Source: Hormiphora californensis
Lineage: Eukaryota > Ctenophora > Tentaculata > Cydippida > Pleurobrachiidae
NCBI GenBank assembly: GCA_020137815.1
Contig: CM035353.1
Location: forward strand, 577,501-641,500
Direction of reading: 5' to 3'
DNA: 64,000 nucleotides
Shown here: piece by piece, positions 1 to 11,573 of the stretch
How the letters are laid out: every line of letters starts with the position of its first letter
Numbering within the stretch: position 1 is the first letter of the stretch
The notes under the pieces: generated by a model
The model's input: the letters and a program-made list of their open reading frames with translations, nothing else
What the model was told of the DNA's origin: nothing
Database searches by the model: none
Program-made: the position numbers and the translations under genes

Positions 1-647
1 GCAATTTAGTGCTACTAAAACACAAATTTATTTGTTCTATACAGTGATTCATAAATTATCGGAAACGTCTGTCCCACCTTCACATTACAGAGCAACTTAC
101 AAAAAAGTTGGGGTATTTATGTGTTTGGGGTATACTAACCTGCGTGCCACCGCCACACGTATTTTGATTGGGTTGTTAGCACTCATGCTGCGCCAGTAAG
201 TTAACCCTTGCACGGCTCTCACACGTATTTTGATACAAACATACCCGAGTACTTATATAATAAGTCACCCGGGTACTTTTTGTTGGCCCCTTAGATGGTT
301 ATGAAAGTAAAGGTTGGCAGGGAAACATAGCATTATGAAACATAATGCAGTTATTCTTGTTTGACGCTAAAAACGATGGAAGCATCCATTTCAATCCACA
401 ATGCACAAATCTTGCTGTAGAGCAATTTTGTGAAAGTTCAAATAATGAACCTATTATGTCATATCTCATGAACGAGACAGAATTAGAAATTTTCGATACC
501 ATTCCAATGGTCCTGATGATACTCCCCGTTCATCCACTAAGTTAACTTGAAGGATTATTAATTATAAATAAATCGATTTTTTATATTTCCGGGTATCCTA
601 TTTCATGTTTGTTTAGCAGGTTATTCCTTTGTGTGACCACATCATTT
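1..647. other. No gene seen; AT-rich repeat DNA
   Basis: I see no convincing coding sequence here. A short hairpin (CATTATG/CATAATG) sits at about 332-347, and a related hairpin context recurs near 10,930, so this is probably part of a dispersed repeat. The last bases, TCATTT at 642-647, form the left copy of a 6-bp direct repeat flanking the element at 648-7933. Confidence 0.6.
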
Positions 648-972
648 GGGGGGGGGGGGGGTTCAACCTAAAAATTTCCATTTCCATTTGCCAAAATCCG
701 GGTATCGATGGAAATTTTTAGAATTTTTTAGAAATTTTTAGAAGTTTTTAGTACTAAAAATTTCCAAAAATTTCTAAAAATTTCCATCAATTTCCAAAAA
801 TTTCTAAAAATTTCCAAAAATTTCCAAAAACTTCCATTGACCAAGAAAAGAAAAACTAACAAAAACATGAAAATATACAAACACAGTTGTCGCAGAACTG
901 GTTACTTTTCCTTACCTCTTGTGAGCACTGAGCATCAATAAATCATTTAATAATAGGTCAAAAACATCATTA

Positions 973-2998
973 CAGTCGGACCCCGATTTAACGGCACCCT
1001 CGGGGGAAAGGGTTTTGTCCGTTAAATCGGGGTGTCCGTTAAATCGGGGTAGAGCATATTTGGCCTATAAAACCCTATTTTTGTCCAAAATGCTAAACTG
1101 AAACACCTCTAAGTGTTAAATACTATGTCCATGTATTGATTACATGATCATTTCTGATTAGAAAAAGAAAAATTTTTCAATTTTTCAAAAAAGTTATAAA
1201 AATTTCTAAGGTACTAGGTATATCAACCACGTCTGAATCGTTTATCGAATCAGTGCATCTTATCGCATGTCTTGCTGCTAATTAGACGGTTCGAAACGAA
1301 CCGATACGTGATACTATGCCGAATCGGGGCACTTTAAGCGAGGTGAGGAAGACTTTGAATTTCAAAATATCTTTTTCTCTGAAAATTCATGGGGAGCACC
1401 GATCAAAGCATTGCCAATCATCCTTATTATAATTTGCAAATGCGTGGCGTGATGAGTATGATGATGTCCTATCCACACGTGCAAATGGTGGGGGGTTGCC
1501 AAGGAGGTGGCTTGGGAGGGATATTGGAGGGGGGATACTGCACGTGCATGTTGTTGTTTGTTAGTTGCGTGTTCCTGTGTTGTTCCTGTGGTGTTTTGGG
1601 ATCTACTGTTGGGCCACCATGATAGCCAAAGCCTTTCTACCTACGTACCCCGTTGATTCTCTACACAGCTACAATTCTACGGATCTTTATCACCTGATTC
1701 TACATGTTAATCAGCGGGATTTCCCTTGATGTTTATCACCAGCGCTCTACCACTATAATACCAGCCTCCGTATTCTTTACCCCGACACGGAGAGACGAAT
1801 AGTAAGAGAGGGAGAGACATGGGGACGGGTGGGGGGGGGGCTATTGTAGGACTTCAATGGGCTTTCTAGTCTCTATTATAAGTTGGAGATGAACGTCGTC
1901 TAAGAAGCGTGCAACACTAGCGTGCAACAATTTGCTCCATTTGCCCGTGCGAATCAAGGGGTTGTTATGGTGGGTGGGCAAGGGTGTGAATACTGCACGT
2001 GCATGTTGTTGGATGTTATGTTGCGTGTTCCTGCGGTGTTTTGTGGTGTTTTGCCATCTACTACTGCTGCCCCAATGATTGCCAAAGCTTCACTACCTAC
2101 GTACCCCCGATAATTACTCTACACAGCTACAATTCTACGGATGTTCATCACCTAATTCGACACTTTTCAAGTGGCCCTCTTCTGCACTGATCAGTGATCA
2201 GTGATCACCCTTGATGTTCATCACCATCCCTTATACCACTCTACCAACAGATAAGACGGGTGAGGGGATTCAACAGGGGGAGTGTAAGGATTCAATATGT
2301 GTGAGGGGCGTCAACAAAGCCCGGCCGGGAGAGGGGCCGGGGTGAGCAATGAATGAGGATTCAATAATGTGGGGCGACAGGAGGGGGGAGGAGTCAGTAG
2401 GGGGTGAGTGGAGTCATTAGGGGTTGAGGGGAGTCATTAGGGGGTGAGGAGAGTCAATAATCCAAAGAGCTTTGCTTTTGCTAGGGTATCAATGGGATTA
2501 GGGCGCAGGGAGGGGTGGTCGGGGTTGAGAGGACTGAGAGGAGTTTTTTGGTCTTTTGCCTGTCGCCTGGGCTCTCTAGTTTTGTAAAATTTTGCAAAAA
2601 AAAGTTATGAAAATTTTTCAAAGGTATAATAACCACCTCCGAATCGTATTTCGAATCAGTGCATCTTATCGCACGTCCTGTCGCTAATTAGACGGTTCGA
2701 AACGAACCGATACGTGATCCCTATGGAGCCAGTTTAACAAGTGTCAAAATTACGATTCGATGGGCCTCATGGGGATCACATATCTGTTCGTTTCGAACCG
2801 TCTAATTACCGGCAAGACATGCAATAAGATGCACCGATTCGAAACACGATTCGGACGTGGTTGATACACCTTTGAAAAATTTTCAAAAAAATTTCAAAAA
2901 AATTTCAAAAAAAAATTTCAAAAATTTTGGGGGAAATTTATCCTGCCGTTAAATCGGGGTGCCGCTAAATCGGGGGCCGTTAAATCGGGGTCCAACTG
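973..2998. mobile_element. Pogo/Tc1-like TIR element, long nested member
   Basis: It starts TA|CAGTCGGACCCCGATTTA and ends GGGGTCCAACTG|TA, the termini of a family seen at least six more times in this window. The interior holds a 100-bp segment centred on TCGAAACGAACCG, twice in direct orientation (about 1205-1310 and 2635-2720) and once inverted (about 2770-2870). It also holds two diverged direct copies of a noncoding block (about 1480-1715 and 1960-2165). No transposase is present. TA duplication and CAGT termini are typical of pogo/Tigger elements; the assignment is by that resemblance. Confidence 0.6.
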
Positions 2999-4199
2999 TA
3001 TATATTTTTTGGCAATCCGTACAATTTCTTCAGAAATCATAGATTCATTGGCCAACTAAGGCCAACTAAGGGCGTCTCGAAAACTTATTGAAAAGTAAGT
3101 TACCAAATAGCACAAGATACCTTACATTCCTTCGGACGGAATGCCTAATACCGTAGCCCTAGTAAAGGTCGCGCGGGCAATTATGGTGAAAATTGGCCAA
3201 TCTACAAACATTAATGCGCGAATCCTCAACAATATTGGCCAATCTTTGCTGGATGCGCAAATATATTGGCCAATCTTCGCTGTTATTCAGAACGCGCAAT
3301 TGTAAAGCCGCGCTAAAACTGTTAAAGCCGCGCAAAATTATTTAAAATGCAAGCCTGAAAGTCGCGTTGGATGCACGGCAACGGTTACCACAATGCAAGG
3401 AACCTTCTGTGAAACATCTCACCTTCTATTCCCTTCTATTCCCTTTCTAACCCTATCGCCAATTGCTACCCCCTTTCCCGTGCTGTAAACCTTTTGTAAA
3501 ACATCTTACCTTCCCTTTCTAGCCCTCTCGCCAATTTCTACCCCCTTTCCCGTGCTGTAAACCTTTTGTAAAACATCTTACCTTTCCTTTCTAGCCCTAT
3601 TCTACATCCTTCCTGCAGCTTTCTCTCACCTGTTAATCGTGGTTTCACTCCCCCTTCATGGACACTTAACTTTCTTCTCAATCTGGGTTCTGCTGGATTT
3701 CCTTCTACGACCCTCCTGCGGCTTCCTCTCACCTGTGGTGTTTTCACCTATCTTCCCTGTGATCTTCTTCTCCCTCCTACCGCTTTCTCTCATCTGGTCA
3801 TCATGTTTTCACCTCTCCTTCCCTGGGTGTCCTCCACGAAACTAAATTCAGTTTAGTGTTGAAATTTAGAAGTCAAGTTAGTGAGCGACTATTATTTCGC
3901 TAAACTTTAGAAAACCGTCCACGAACAACATGTTAGCACGGGGAGGTCTCAAAAAAAAAAAAAAACCATGTTTCGGAGCTTGGTCCGATCCACGTGATCT
4001 TGGGTGTTTTAAAGGGGGTGATTTAAAGGAATTTGGGAAAACCCAATTTGGGAAAAATGGAACCCTTTTCCCCCCTTTTCCAAAAAAAACCCTTTGAAGG
4101 AGGGGGGAAAACAAGGGGGAAAGGGGGGGAAGGGGTTTTTTGGAAAATTTGGGGAGATAAAGAGATGGGAATCGGGGGGGGGGGTTTTTAAAGGGGGAT

Positions 4200-4860
4200 A
4201 ATTTAAATAACCCCAGTGAAGAGAGGGGGGGGGAAAGGGGAAAGGGGAATGAAAGGGGGAAAGGGGAATGAGGGGGGAAATTTTGGGAGAGGAGAAAGGG
4301 GGGAATAAGGGGGAATGAGGGGGGGGAAAGGAGGGGGGGGGAATGAGAAGGGGGAAAAAAAGAGGGGGGATTTAAAATTTTGGGAATAGTTGGTGGAAGG
4401 GGGAAAGGGAAAAGAATGGGGAAATGAGGGGGAAGGTTTGGGAAAAAGGAAAGGGGAATGAGGGGGGAAAAATGAAGGGGGGACTAAAAAAGGGAGAGAG
4501 GGGAAAAAGAGAGACGGACGAGAGAGAGAGGGAAAATTTTCCGGGGGAACAAAGAGAAAGAAGAGATTGGTGGAGGAAAAGAACCAGAACAAGGAGTTCC
4601 CTTTTAACGGGAGGGAAACCCCAAGGAAAGGGAGAGGAGGAAAAGAGTGGGAAGGGGGAAGAAAGGGGAAAAAAAAAGAAGATGGGAGAAGAGGAGAAGA
4701 GAGAGGAGGAGAGAGAGGGGAGAGAAAGAGGGAAAGAGGGGAGAGGGGAAAAGAAAAGAGAGAGAGAGAGAAAAGAGAGAGAGGGGAAAAGGAGAGAGAG
4801 GGATGAGGAAAGGGAGGGGAGGGGAGAGGGGGAGAGAGGGAAGGAGAGAGAGAACAAACC
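4200..4860. repeat. Long purine-rich (GGGAAA/GAGA) low-complexity tract
   Basis: Roughly 660 bases are almost all G and A on the + strand. The composition grades from GGGGGAAA-rich to GAGAGA-rich. It opens long ORFs in several frames (Ser/Pro/Phe-rich on -, Arg/Glu/Gly-rich on +), which are compositional artefacts. A second, shorter tract lies at 6120-6362. Confidence 0.85.
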
Positions 4861-6540
4861 CCTGAATTTAAAATAAAAGAAATATAAATTTGGGGGAAAA
4901 AAACAAGGGGAAATGAACCACTAAATTTAAACCCCCAAAACACATTTGCCCGGCCCCCCCTGCGAAAAAGATACAAGTACCTCCACAAGCTTGAGGGGCC
5001 CCCCATGAGAAAGTGAATAGAGTGCGTAGGGGGAGGTGAATGAGGTGGAATGTGAGGGTGGGAATGATGGAATGGGGCGATATCACACCCCAAAATTTTA
5101 GGGCCCCTTCGTACACATATTTTTAGTTGGATTGTTGCTTTTAAAATTTTTAAAAAAAATTTTAACTGTTCTCTTTTCTCCACTCTTCTTTAAACGTTCA
5201 TTGGGGAAAGATAAATATCAGAAAAGTTTTCGGTCTTCTCAACTCTTTGCCTTTCCCCAATAGAGTACAAAAATTCCCCTCCCATGCCGTGTCGCCCCAA
5301 AATTTGGGGCTCGCCTTGTTACTATTTCACGCCCCAAATTTTCTTACACAGACAGCTTTACCTTCTCGTTTAGGCCCCCCCAAAGATTTTCCCCAAAAAC
5401 CCCTCTTTATCCCCCTTTGCAGTTTTGGGGGGTATTCCCGTTTGCCATCCTCTTTATAACGTTTTTAGAAAATGATGTTTTGCTCCCGGGCAGTTTCCTC
5501 ATCCTTTTAGGCGGTTTTTTCTGCTCGTCGATCATGCCTGCAACCTTGGGTGGTGCCCATGCCGCTGCACAGGATTGACAAGACGGGGGAAGGAAAAAAG
5601 ACTCAATTTTCCCCCCTTTCCCTTTTTTGGCCCCGGCTTTTGCTGCACCTTCCCGATCCTTGTCTTGCAACTGGACACTTTCTTTTGCAAATGGAAAAAA
5701 ACTTTCTGGTACGTTTGAAAACTCCCTTTTTAGCTCAGTTTAAACTTCAATATTTCGTCATTAGCATCCACTCGTTGGTTGGGAAAGGTCAATAACAGGG
5801 AGACACTTTTTAGAAAAAAAAGAGGGACAACTCTTTTAAGCCTTTAAGCAACTTTTTTTTGTTCTTTTTCAAGCGAGGGATCTCCCCCAAGTACCCCAAA
5901 AAAGAGGTTTTTTCTCAATCTTGTACAAAAACCCCTATAAAAAGAAAAAAGTGTACCCCCAACGTCATGAAATTTTCTGGCCAAATTTACAATCTATCGG
6001 CCAAATTTAGTTTTGGGTTTGGAAACAGATTTCAGAAACTTTACTTTTATTTCACCCCCATATCGGTTAAATACAAAAAAACGGGGTGTACACAGGACAT
6101 ACAAAAACCCAAACAACCGTGAAAAAGAGGGGAGAGAAGGGGAGAGAAAGAGAGAATTTTTGAGGAAGGAAAGACGAGGGGGAAGGAGCGAAAAAAGAGA
6201 AAAAGAAAGAGAGAGAAGAATTTAGAAAGGGTAAAAGAGAAAAGGGGAAGGGAGGAGAGGCATGTTCCCCAAGGGGAAAAGAGGGGAGAAGAGATGAGAG
6301 GAAGGGGAGAAGGGGAAGAGACTTGACCCGGGGAAAAAGAGAAAAAGAGAGAGAGAGAGATTTCAAATAACTTATTTAATCGCATGAACGATTATAGCCG
6401 GATTACGGTGGTTTATTTATGAAATTCATATAAAGTGTTTTCTAATTTGAAAATGGGGCAGTTCATTCTTATTTTTCGATTGAACCAATCTATTCACTAC
6501 TGTGCCAATTTCCTAAATGTTTTTAAAAAATATGGAAAAA

Positions 6541-6625
6541 GGGTCGATGCTCTGGTCTCGAACCCGACGCCCTGAGGGTGACAGACAAGCTGCTATCAAC
6601 TGAGCCAAATCCGCTCTTGTAATTT
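6541..6625 (-). repeat. tRNA-derived (SINE-head or tRNA pseudogene) segment
   Basis: Read on the minus strand, this has a good Pol III A box (TGGCTCAGTTG, 6598-6608) and a B box (GGTTCGAGACC, 6554-6564) at tRNA-like spacing, followed by a T run. The would-be acceptor ends do not pair, so a working tRNA is unlikely. It could be the head of a tRNA-derived SINE or a decayed tRNA. Confidence 0.55.
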
Positions 6626-7479
6626 TAAATTTTAGTTGGTATATATATCATTTAATTGAATTTTCATATCGGTCATTCAAAAACACCTGAATATTTCTGA
6701 GGAAGTTTTAACTCTCCTCGACCCAATTTGTGTCTGTCGAGAGAGTCGCTGGGGGCGCAGAGACCGTGGACCGTATTTCGCGAGTACCCTCTGGCCCTGA
6801 CCTCGTTTTGGTCCCGAAAAAGGGCGCCATGGGGAGGAAATGGTTCCCGTTATGCTAAAATCAAAATTCCGCGTGTTCTGCAATCCTCTTGGTGTCTACT
6901 TTTCAAATCATTCTGATCCCTAACATCAGTATAGTATCACTGCACCGATAAGACTGTACCAGATTACCGAAAAGTAACATTTCATAATTGGATCATCTCA
7001 ATTCACATTGCTGCATGTTATTAAATCTCATTGGAAGTATGTTGCCAGCAAAGTAACATTATTCAAATAGCATCATCGGCTGATCCCTTACCGGGGGATT
7101 TGGCGAGCATCGAGTGGCATAGAATTAGACGTGGGGCGCGAAACCAGTTATCTTGGGTTGTGTGCGCGCGAAACAGCTGTGAAATTCAGCCATGGCCAGC
7201 GAAGATTGGCCAATCTATTTGCGCATCCAGCGAAGATTGGCCAATATTGTTGAGGATTCGCGCATTAATGTTTGTAGATTGGCCAATTTTCACCATAATT
7301 GCCCGCGCGACCTTTACTAGGGAGTAGATCGGGTTTCTTAGCATACAAAATAGAAACTTTAAACTCTTTTTTAAGCTAGATCACTGTAGATCATGGATGT
7401 AGCTTGTATAACTAACTTACTGTCGAAAACATGCAAAGATTACCTGTCATTAGCTTACAATTGGGTTATCCTGCATTTT

Positions 7480-7662
7480 CGGAACGTGTTCGTCTCAACA
7501 CTGCGCGTCGCAGACTGTACCAAACCCGGGCGAACAAGCTAACAATAGTGCAATTACATGCGCGCGATGTACTATATCGCATGGAAGTTCACTATTGTTA
7601 GCTCGCCCACCCGGGTTAGCTCGTTCACCCGCGACGCGCAACGTTGAGACGAACACGCTCCG
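7480..7662. repeat. Long imperfect inverted repeat (foldback)
   Basis: The left arm starts GGAACGTGTTCGTCTCAAC and the right arm ends GTTGAGACGAACACGCTCC. Both arms also carry matching CGGGCGAACAAGCTAACAAT and CTATTGTTAGCTCGCCC modules, so the single strand could fold over about 180 nt. It has no coding capacity and is probably a small MITE. Confidence 0.6.
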
Positions 7663-8004
7663 AAAAGAGAGCATTACCGAAAAACTTCTAAAAACTTCTA
7701 AAAACTTCTAAAAATTTCTAAAAATTTCTAAAAATTTCTAAAAATTTCCATTTACTAAAAACTTCCAAAAATTTCCATCGTCCATAAATTTCTAAAAATT
7801 TCTAAAAATTTCTAAAAATTTCCAAAAATTTCCAAAAATTTCTAAAAATTTCTAAAAATTTCCAATATAAAATTTCCATTTGCCAAAAAAGTGGGTATCA
7901 ATGGAAATTTTTAGGGTTGAACCCCCCCCCCCCTCATTTAATGTATCAAGCTCCCGAAAGCTGGATAGTTTTGACTCTTGATAGGATAAATCGAAATTTG
8001 TATA

Positions 8005-8052
8005 TTTCCGGGTATTCTAATTAATCTATAAATTAATTAGGATACCCGGAAA
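8005..8052. repeat. Short perfect-type hairpin
   Basis: TTTCCGGGTATTCTAATTAAT pairs with ATTAATTAGGATACCCGGAAA across a short AT loop. One half (TATATTTCCGGGTATCC) also occurs at about 583-600, on the other side of the large foldback element. Confidence 0.6.
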
Positions 8053-8196
8053 CATAGAATGTTCGAATAAACCCTTGTTACTTTAACAATTGAGATTTAT
8101 TCAAATCGAATTATGCATTCAGCACGGTATAAAAATAGTCCTTCAAACCTTTCTTTAATTCCAACAGTTTGTTGTTCTAATAAGTTGTAATAAATC

Positions 8197-8844
8197 ATGA
8201 AGGGAGTTGCAGTTGTGGTATTGCTGGCTTGTTTTGTGCCTCTGGTGGTCTGTGAAGCTGATATTATTGATGATACACGGGAGGAGATCGAAAGTGAAGT
8301 ATACTTAACTAACTGCTTCGGCAGCACAAGAGATATGGATGGTTTGAGGAAACGCTACCAAGATGGTGATATGTGGGACGATGGATGCAGCTTGTGTTTT
8401 TGTTTCGAAGGCAGTAAGTCACATTTATCCCGATTAGTCAAATTGAGTCAATGGATAATAAATAGATATGTTTAAAAGCTATCTAGTATGATTAATTTAC
8501 CTCAAGGTGCGACCCTTATCACACATAACCACATTTCAGCTATCGAGTGCTATGATATGGACTGCTGTATGTTTGCGGAATCTGATGGTAGTATATCTGG
8601 TAGGGTGTTTGTTGGCGAAACATTCTACAATGGGTGCAATAGGTGCATGTGCGACAAGGGTGGTGTTCCGAGGTGTACGCCGAGAGTGTGTCACGACAAG
8701 TGCTACTACAAAAACTGGGATGGGAACTACGGATGGGCCAGTAATGGGGCTGAGGTGCATGCGTATGATGAGGAAGTTGGGTGCGATTCAAGGTGCCGTT
8801 GTATTGAGGGTGAGATGGAGTGCCATGAATGTGTTTATCAGTAG
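8197..8844 (+). CDS. Small secreted cysteine-rich protein, pacifastin/VWC-like Cys spacing
   Basis: Two exons, 8197-8413 and 8540-8844, are joined by a 126-bp GT-AG intron and give about 173 residues. The first ~19 residues are a classic signal peptide (MKGVAVVVLLACFVPLVVC). The mature part holds three Cys-rich modules. The middle one reads C-N-R-C-M-C-x3-G-x3-C-T-x3-C, which is close to the pacifastin inhibitor pattern and also resembles von Willebrand factor C modules. A third module (CDSRCRCIEGEMEC) ends the protein. It is likely extracellular, either a protease inhibitor or a matrix/ligand-binding protein. The family assignment is by Cys spacing only. The phase across the intron is consistent, and the start was chosen for the signal peptide. 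Confidence 0.75.
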
Positions 8845-8930
8845 TGTAATTAATGACAGGGTGGCCCGAGCATGACAGCTATGATGTCTTTATAAATGGA
8901 CAATGTTTGGTCTGTTTTGGATATTATTAA

Positions 8931-9154
8931 AGTGAGAGTGAACCGACATAGAATTGGACAATTTTGTTGTAGGTAGTAGAGATTATTTCTCTGAGCATTT
9001 TGCTTTTTTCCCGCTTAAGATTGGCCCCTCCATCACTGAGATACTTTTGTTATGTTGGGAGCATGACGTCACACATCTATCTCTTGTATTCTCTCTGTAG
9101 AATCTCTACTACCTACAATAATCTTGTCCAATTCTGTGTCGGTCCACTCTCACT
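8931..9154. mobile_element. piggyBac-type MITE with TTAA target duplication
   Basis: TTAA at 8927-8930 and 9155-9158 flanks an inverted pair that starts AGTGAGAGTGAACCGACA and ends TGTCGGTCCACTCTCACT. The inverted match extends about 45 bp inward (GAATTGGACAA, GTAGGTAGTAGAGAT). The 224-bp length, TTAA duplication and absence of coding sequence suggest a non-autonomous piggyBac-like element. It sits just downstream of the small secreted gene. Confidence 0.75.
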
Positions 9155-9944
9155 TTAAGTTTTTCTTTTCCCATTTTTTGGAGTATATTAATCAGTAGAT
9201 GTGTCTATTTTGTTCTAAGTGAGTCAGGATATTAACAATCTTGGTGTACCGCTCTGAATCTAGGCAGTGTTGGACTCATGTCAATGATTCAGCCCTGTCT
9301 GGACTGAGTGGTATACTCAAACCGTTTTTTATTATTATCATTATGTATTAAAAAAACAAAATTTCACGGGTTTTAATTATCAAATACTTTGAAATGATTC
9401 AACATCGTTTTAATTAGTGGCAATATTCGGGGGCCAAAGTACTTCTAAAGAGAAAGAACCGTATCAGTGTTCTGATGAATCTCGGATACTTCTCCTTATG
9501 TTTACCATAGATGCCAGAGAGGCCATATTTTTGATATAAGCTTTACAGCTTGAGGTCCAGCACCTCCTGGTGTGACCATCACAAACGGGATGAAGGCCAC
9601 CTCTCTGACTCGTTAGTTGGTAGTCACGTTTCTTCCGTCTTTAGTGTAGTTGATATAGAGAATTCGGATCTTTATCTCTATAGCTAGGGTGCAGTGTGAA
9701 AAAATGCAGCATTAATGCGGGAATCCGGTAGTCTTCTCCACAGCCCGATAGTACGTCACTACGAGTATCAGGTGCTGTATTGAGTATTGACACTCCGGAG
9801 TCCGGGGGTACTCATCTGGGTTAACTGGCTTCAACAATTTCTTTATTTCAACACCCTTGTATCCTGCATGGGTAATAATGCCTGCAAAGGTATCTTGTTG
9901 CGTCATAGGATAAGTAAGATACAACTCAGGGTATGGTCTGCGCC
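9155..9944. other. No gene recognised
   Basis: Intergenic DNA. A minus-strand ORF covers 9712-10044, but it runs into the palindrome at 9945-10111 and matches no family I recognise. I see no splice-consistent gene here. Confidence 0.5.
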
Positions 9945-10111
9945 ATCCTGTTTGCCACATACACATGATACATGAAACCTGTCTGCCAACTCTGATTGAG
10001 ACAGTTCTCTGTTGAAGACCTCCAAGAGTCTTGGAGGTCTTCAACAGAGAACTGTCTCAATCAGAGTTGGCGGACAGGTTACATGTATCATGTGTATGTG
10101 GCAAACAGGAT
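9945..10111. repeat. 167-bp near-perfect palindrome
   Basis: Arms of about 83 nt are reverse complements centred at about 10,028 (the centre is AGACCTCCAAGAGTCTTGGAGG). Only a couple of mismatches are seen, for example GAAACC against GGTTAC. Such long perfect arms imply a recent inverted duplication or a foldback artefact of library or assembly origin. Confidence 0.8.
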
Positions 10112-11164
10112 AGAGTCCAAGAGCCGGACAGATAGGCCATATCCAGGTCCTGGATTCCAGGACGACTTACGACGCTCCCGTCTCCATCTTTATTCTTTAG
10201 AGAAGAAGTTCTTGTCCATTTTTGCACACTGCTTCTCTTAGCAGTTAGCTTCTTCTGCTTCTTTTATATCCTTGACACTGCAGAATGCTCAGTGCAGTCT
10301 CATCAGTCCTCTCTGCAATTGGCGATTTCTTTCTTAACTTCGTGGATTGCCTTCTTCTTCCAATTCAAGATTCAAGATATTAAACACTAAAGGCTCAGTG
10401 ACGGGCGCGATTATAATCTGGGTGCCTTGCAGCCTGTTTAGAGGTGTGCGCTACCAAAAAGAATACACTTTTATTTTCAAGACCGAATTATTTCCCTGCC
10501 CGGATGAATGCCCGAAGGGGATTCACCCGGGATGATGTTTTTAGCACGCACGTGCTAAAAAGATCATTCAGGGTTTAGAAATCAGCAGATCGCGGAGTTA
10601 ACTAAATGTCCGTCCGTCCGTCCACCGTTACACATAGTAACAAAGTCTGCTCCTTCATAAAACTTTCAGCTCACACTTTGTTGATGCAACAAAGGAAATG
10701 ATTAACATACATTGTGGCGCGCAATTACTCACTCGTAACACTTCCTACTTTCACCTGAAATCACTTTGGGTAAGTACCCTACAGCCGTACCATGACGTGG
10801 TAGCAAGTCTTCCAAGCATGAAACTACTATCACACAATAATTAATAATTGCAAGTGACTGGAGCTAAGATGAGGGTAAAGTTGAAGCTTAGTCATCAATT
10901 TTACACCCATCTGGGGCAGGGAAGCACCGCATTATGTATACATAATGCAATAATTCTTGTTTCAACCGGCTATCTAAGTGGCCTCCATATTATGGAGTCC
11001 ATAGCAACGCAACCACATGGCCAATTTGAGTAAACTAAACGGTATCTGACAGAGAATCGATAGCCCTAACCGATAACTTGAAGCTTTTTTGTAAAATCTT
11101 GACACAAATAAATTACAATAAATTACCCACACACCCTCAATATACTCAATCTCCCTCTCTCTGC

Positions 11165-11560
11165 TCACGTATCTCGAAAGTCAACATCTTCCACTCTGAC
11201 TGGGATCACACGTCTCTTGGTGCCCCTAAGCGCAACAAGTGTTGATCTCAATAAGCTGAATCGTGTCTTTTCACGGATGAAGGACATGATTTCGGCGTAA
11301 CATTCCTTGTCACAGATCTTCCTGGCCGCTCGCTCCAAAACCTTCCCTACTTCTCCGGCAAAACCTCCCGACGTGGAGAATACGAGGGGCGTGAAGGAAC
11401 CCTGCTCCACTTCTTGCACCCTTCGGGCTTCGCATATAGGCAAGTTTCTTCTGATAAAATCTTGACCGACCTGAGCTTGGCCTATGCTACAGCTAGAAGC
11501 CGTGGAAAACGTGCGCACTTGGGGCCTGCAGCGCATGCCAAGACCTGAGCGAGGGTGAGG
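11165..11560 (-). pseudogene. 5'-truncated RT C-terminal fragment (non-LTR element)
   Basis: The minus-strand translation contains SFTPLVFSTSGGF and a closing FSLLRSTLVALRG block. These match the end of the full-length RT ORF at 39881-42502 (TFTPLVFSTTGV and FSLLKTILIAIRG). Only the last ~120 residues are present. Loss of everything upstream is typical of abortive target-primed reverse transcription. It stands head-to-head with the + strand fragment at 11574-11792. Confidence 0.7.
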
Positions 11561-11573
11561 AAAATCTGTCGTC

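Larger units (their letters stand above)
3157..7322. mobile_element. Foldback element with ~150-bp inverted termini
   Basis: The terminal segments are inverted copies. The left one begins CCCTAGTAAAGGTCGCGCGG (3157) and the right one ends with its reverse complement (7322). Both contain repeated ATTGGCCAATCT-like modules and GCGCGAATCCTCAACAATA. The interior is low-complexity purine-rich DNA (about 4200-4860 and 6120-6362), degenerate G/A tracts and a tRNA-like segment at 6541-6625. No protein-coding gene is evident: the long ORFs are shadows of GA-rich repeats. Confidence 0.55.
648..7933. mobile_element. Large foldback element with G/C-run termini, nested insertions inside
   Basis: The left end is a run of 14 G (648-661) followed by TTCAACCTAAAAATTTCC. 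The right end is the inverted match, GGAAATTTTTAGGGTTGAA then a C run (7922-7933). The direct repeat TCATTT lies immediately outside both ends (642-647 and 7934-7939), as expected of a 6-bp target-site duplication. Subterminal arrays of AAAAATTTCC/AAAAATTTCTA occur at about 700-840 and 7680-7870. No transposase ORF is visible, so it is non-autonomous or an empty shell. Other elements (973-2998, 3157-7322, 7480-7662) are nested within it. The superfamily is unknown. Confidence 0.6.

Noticed and set aside
4203-5183. 326-residue Ser/Pro/Phe-rich minus-strand ORF
   Set aside because: It is an open frame created by purine-rich low-complexity DNA. There is no domain or splice context, and parallel ORFs exist in several frames.
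700-7870. AAAAATTTCC arrays as a CRISPR-like repeat
   Set aside because: The repeats are short, contiguous and without unique spacers, and the genome is clearly animal.
648-7933. Polinton/Maverick from its 6-bp duplication
   Set aside because: No integrase, polymerase B, protease or capsid-like ORFs, and the termini are G/C runs; there is not enough to assign it.
9712-10044. 110-residue minus-strand ORF as a gene
   Set aside because: No recognisable family, no splice partners, and its start falls inside a palindrome.
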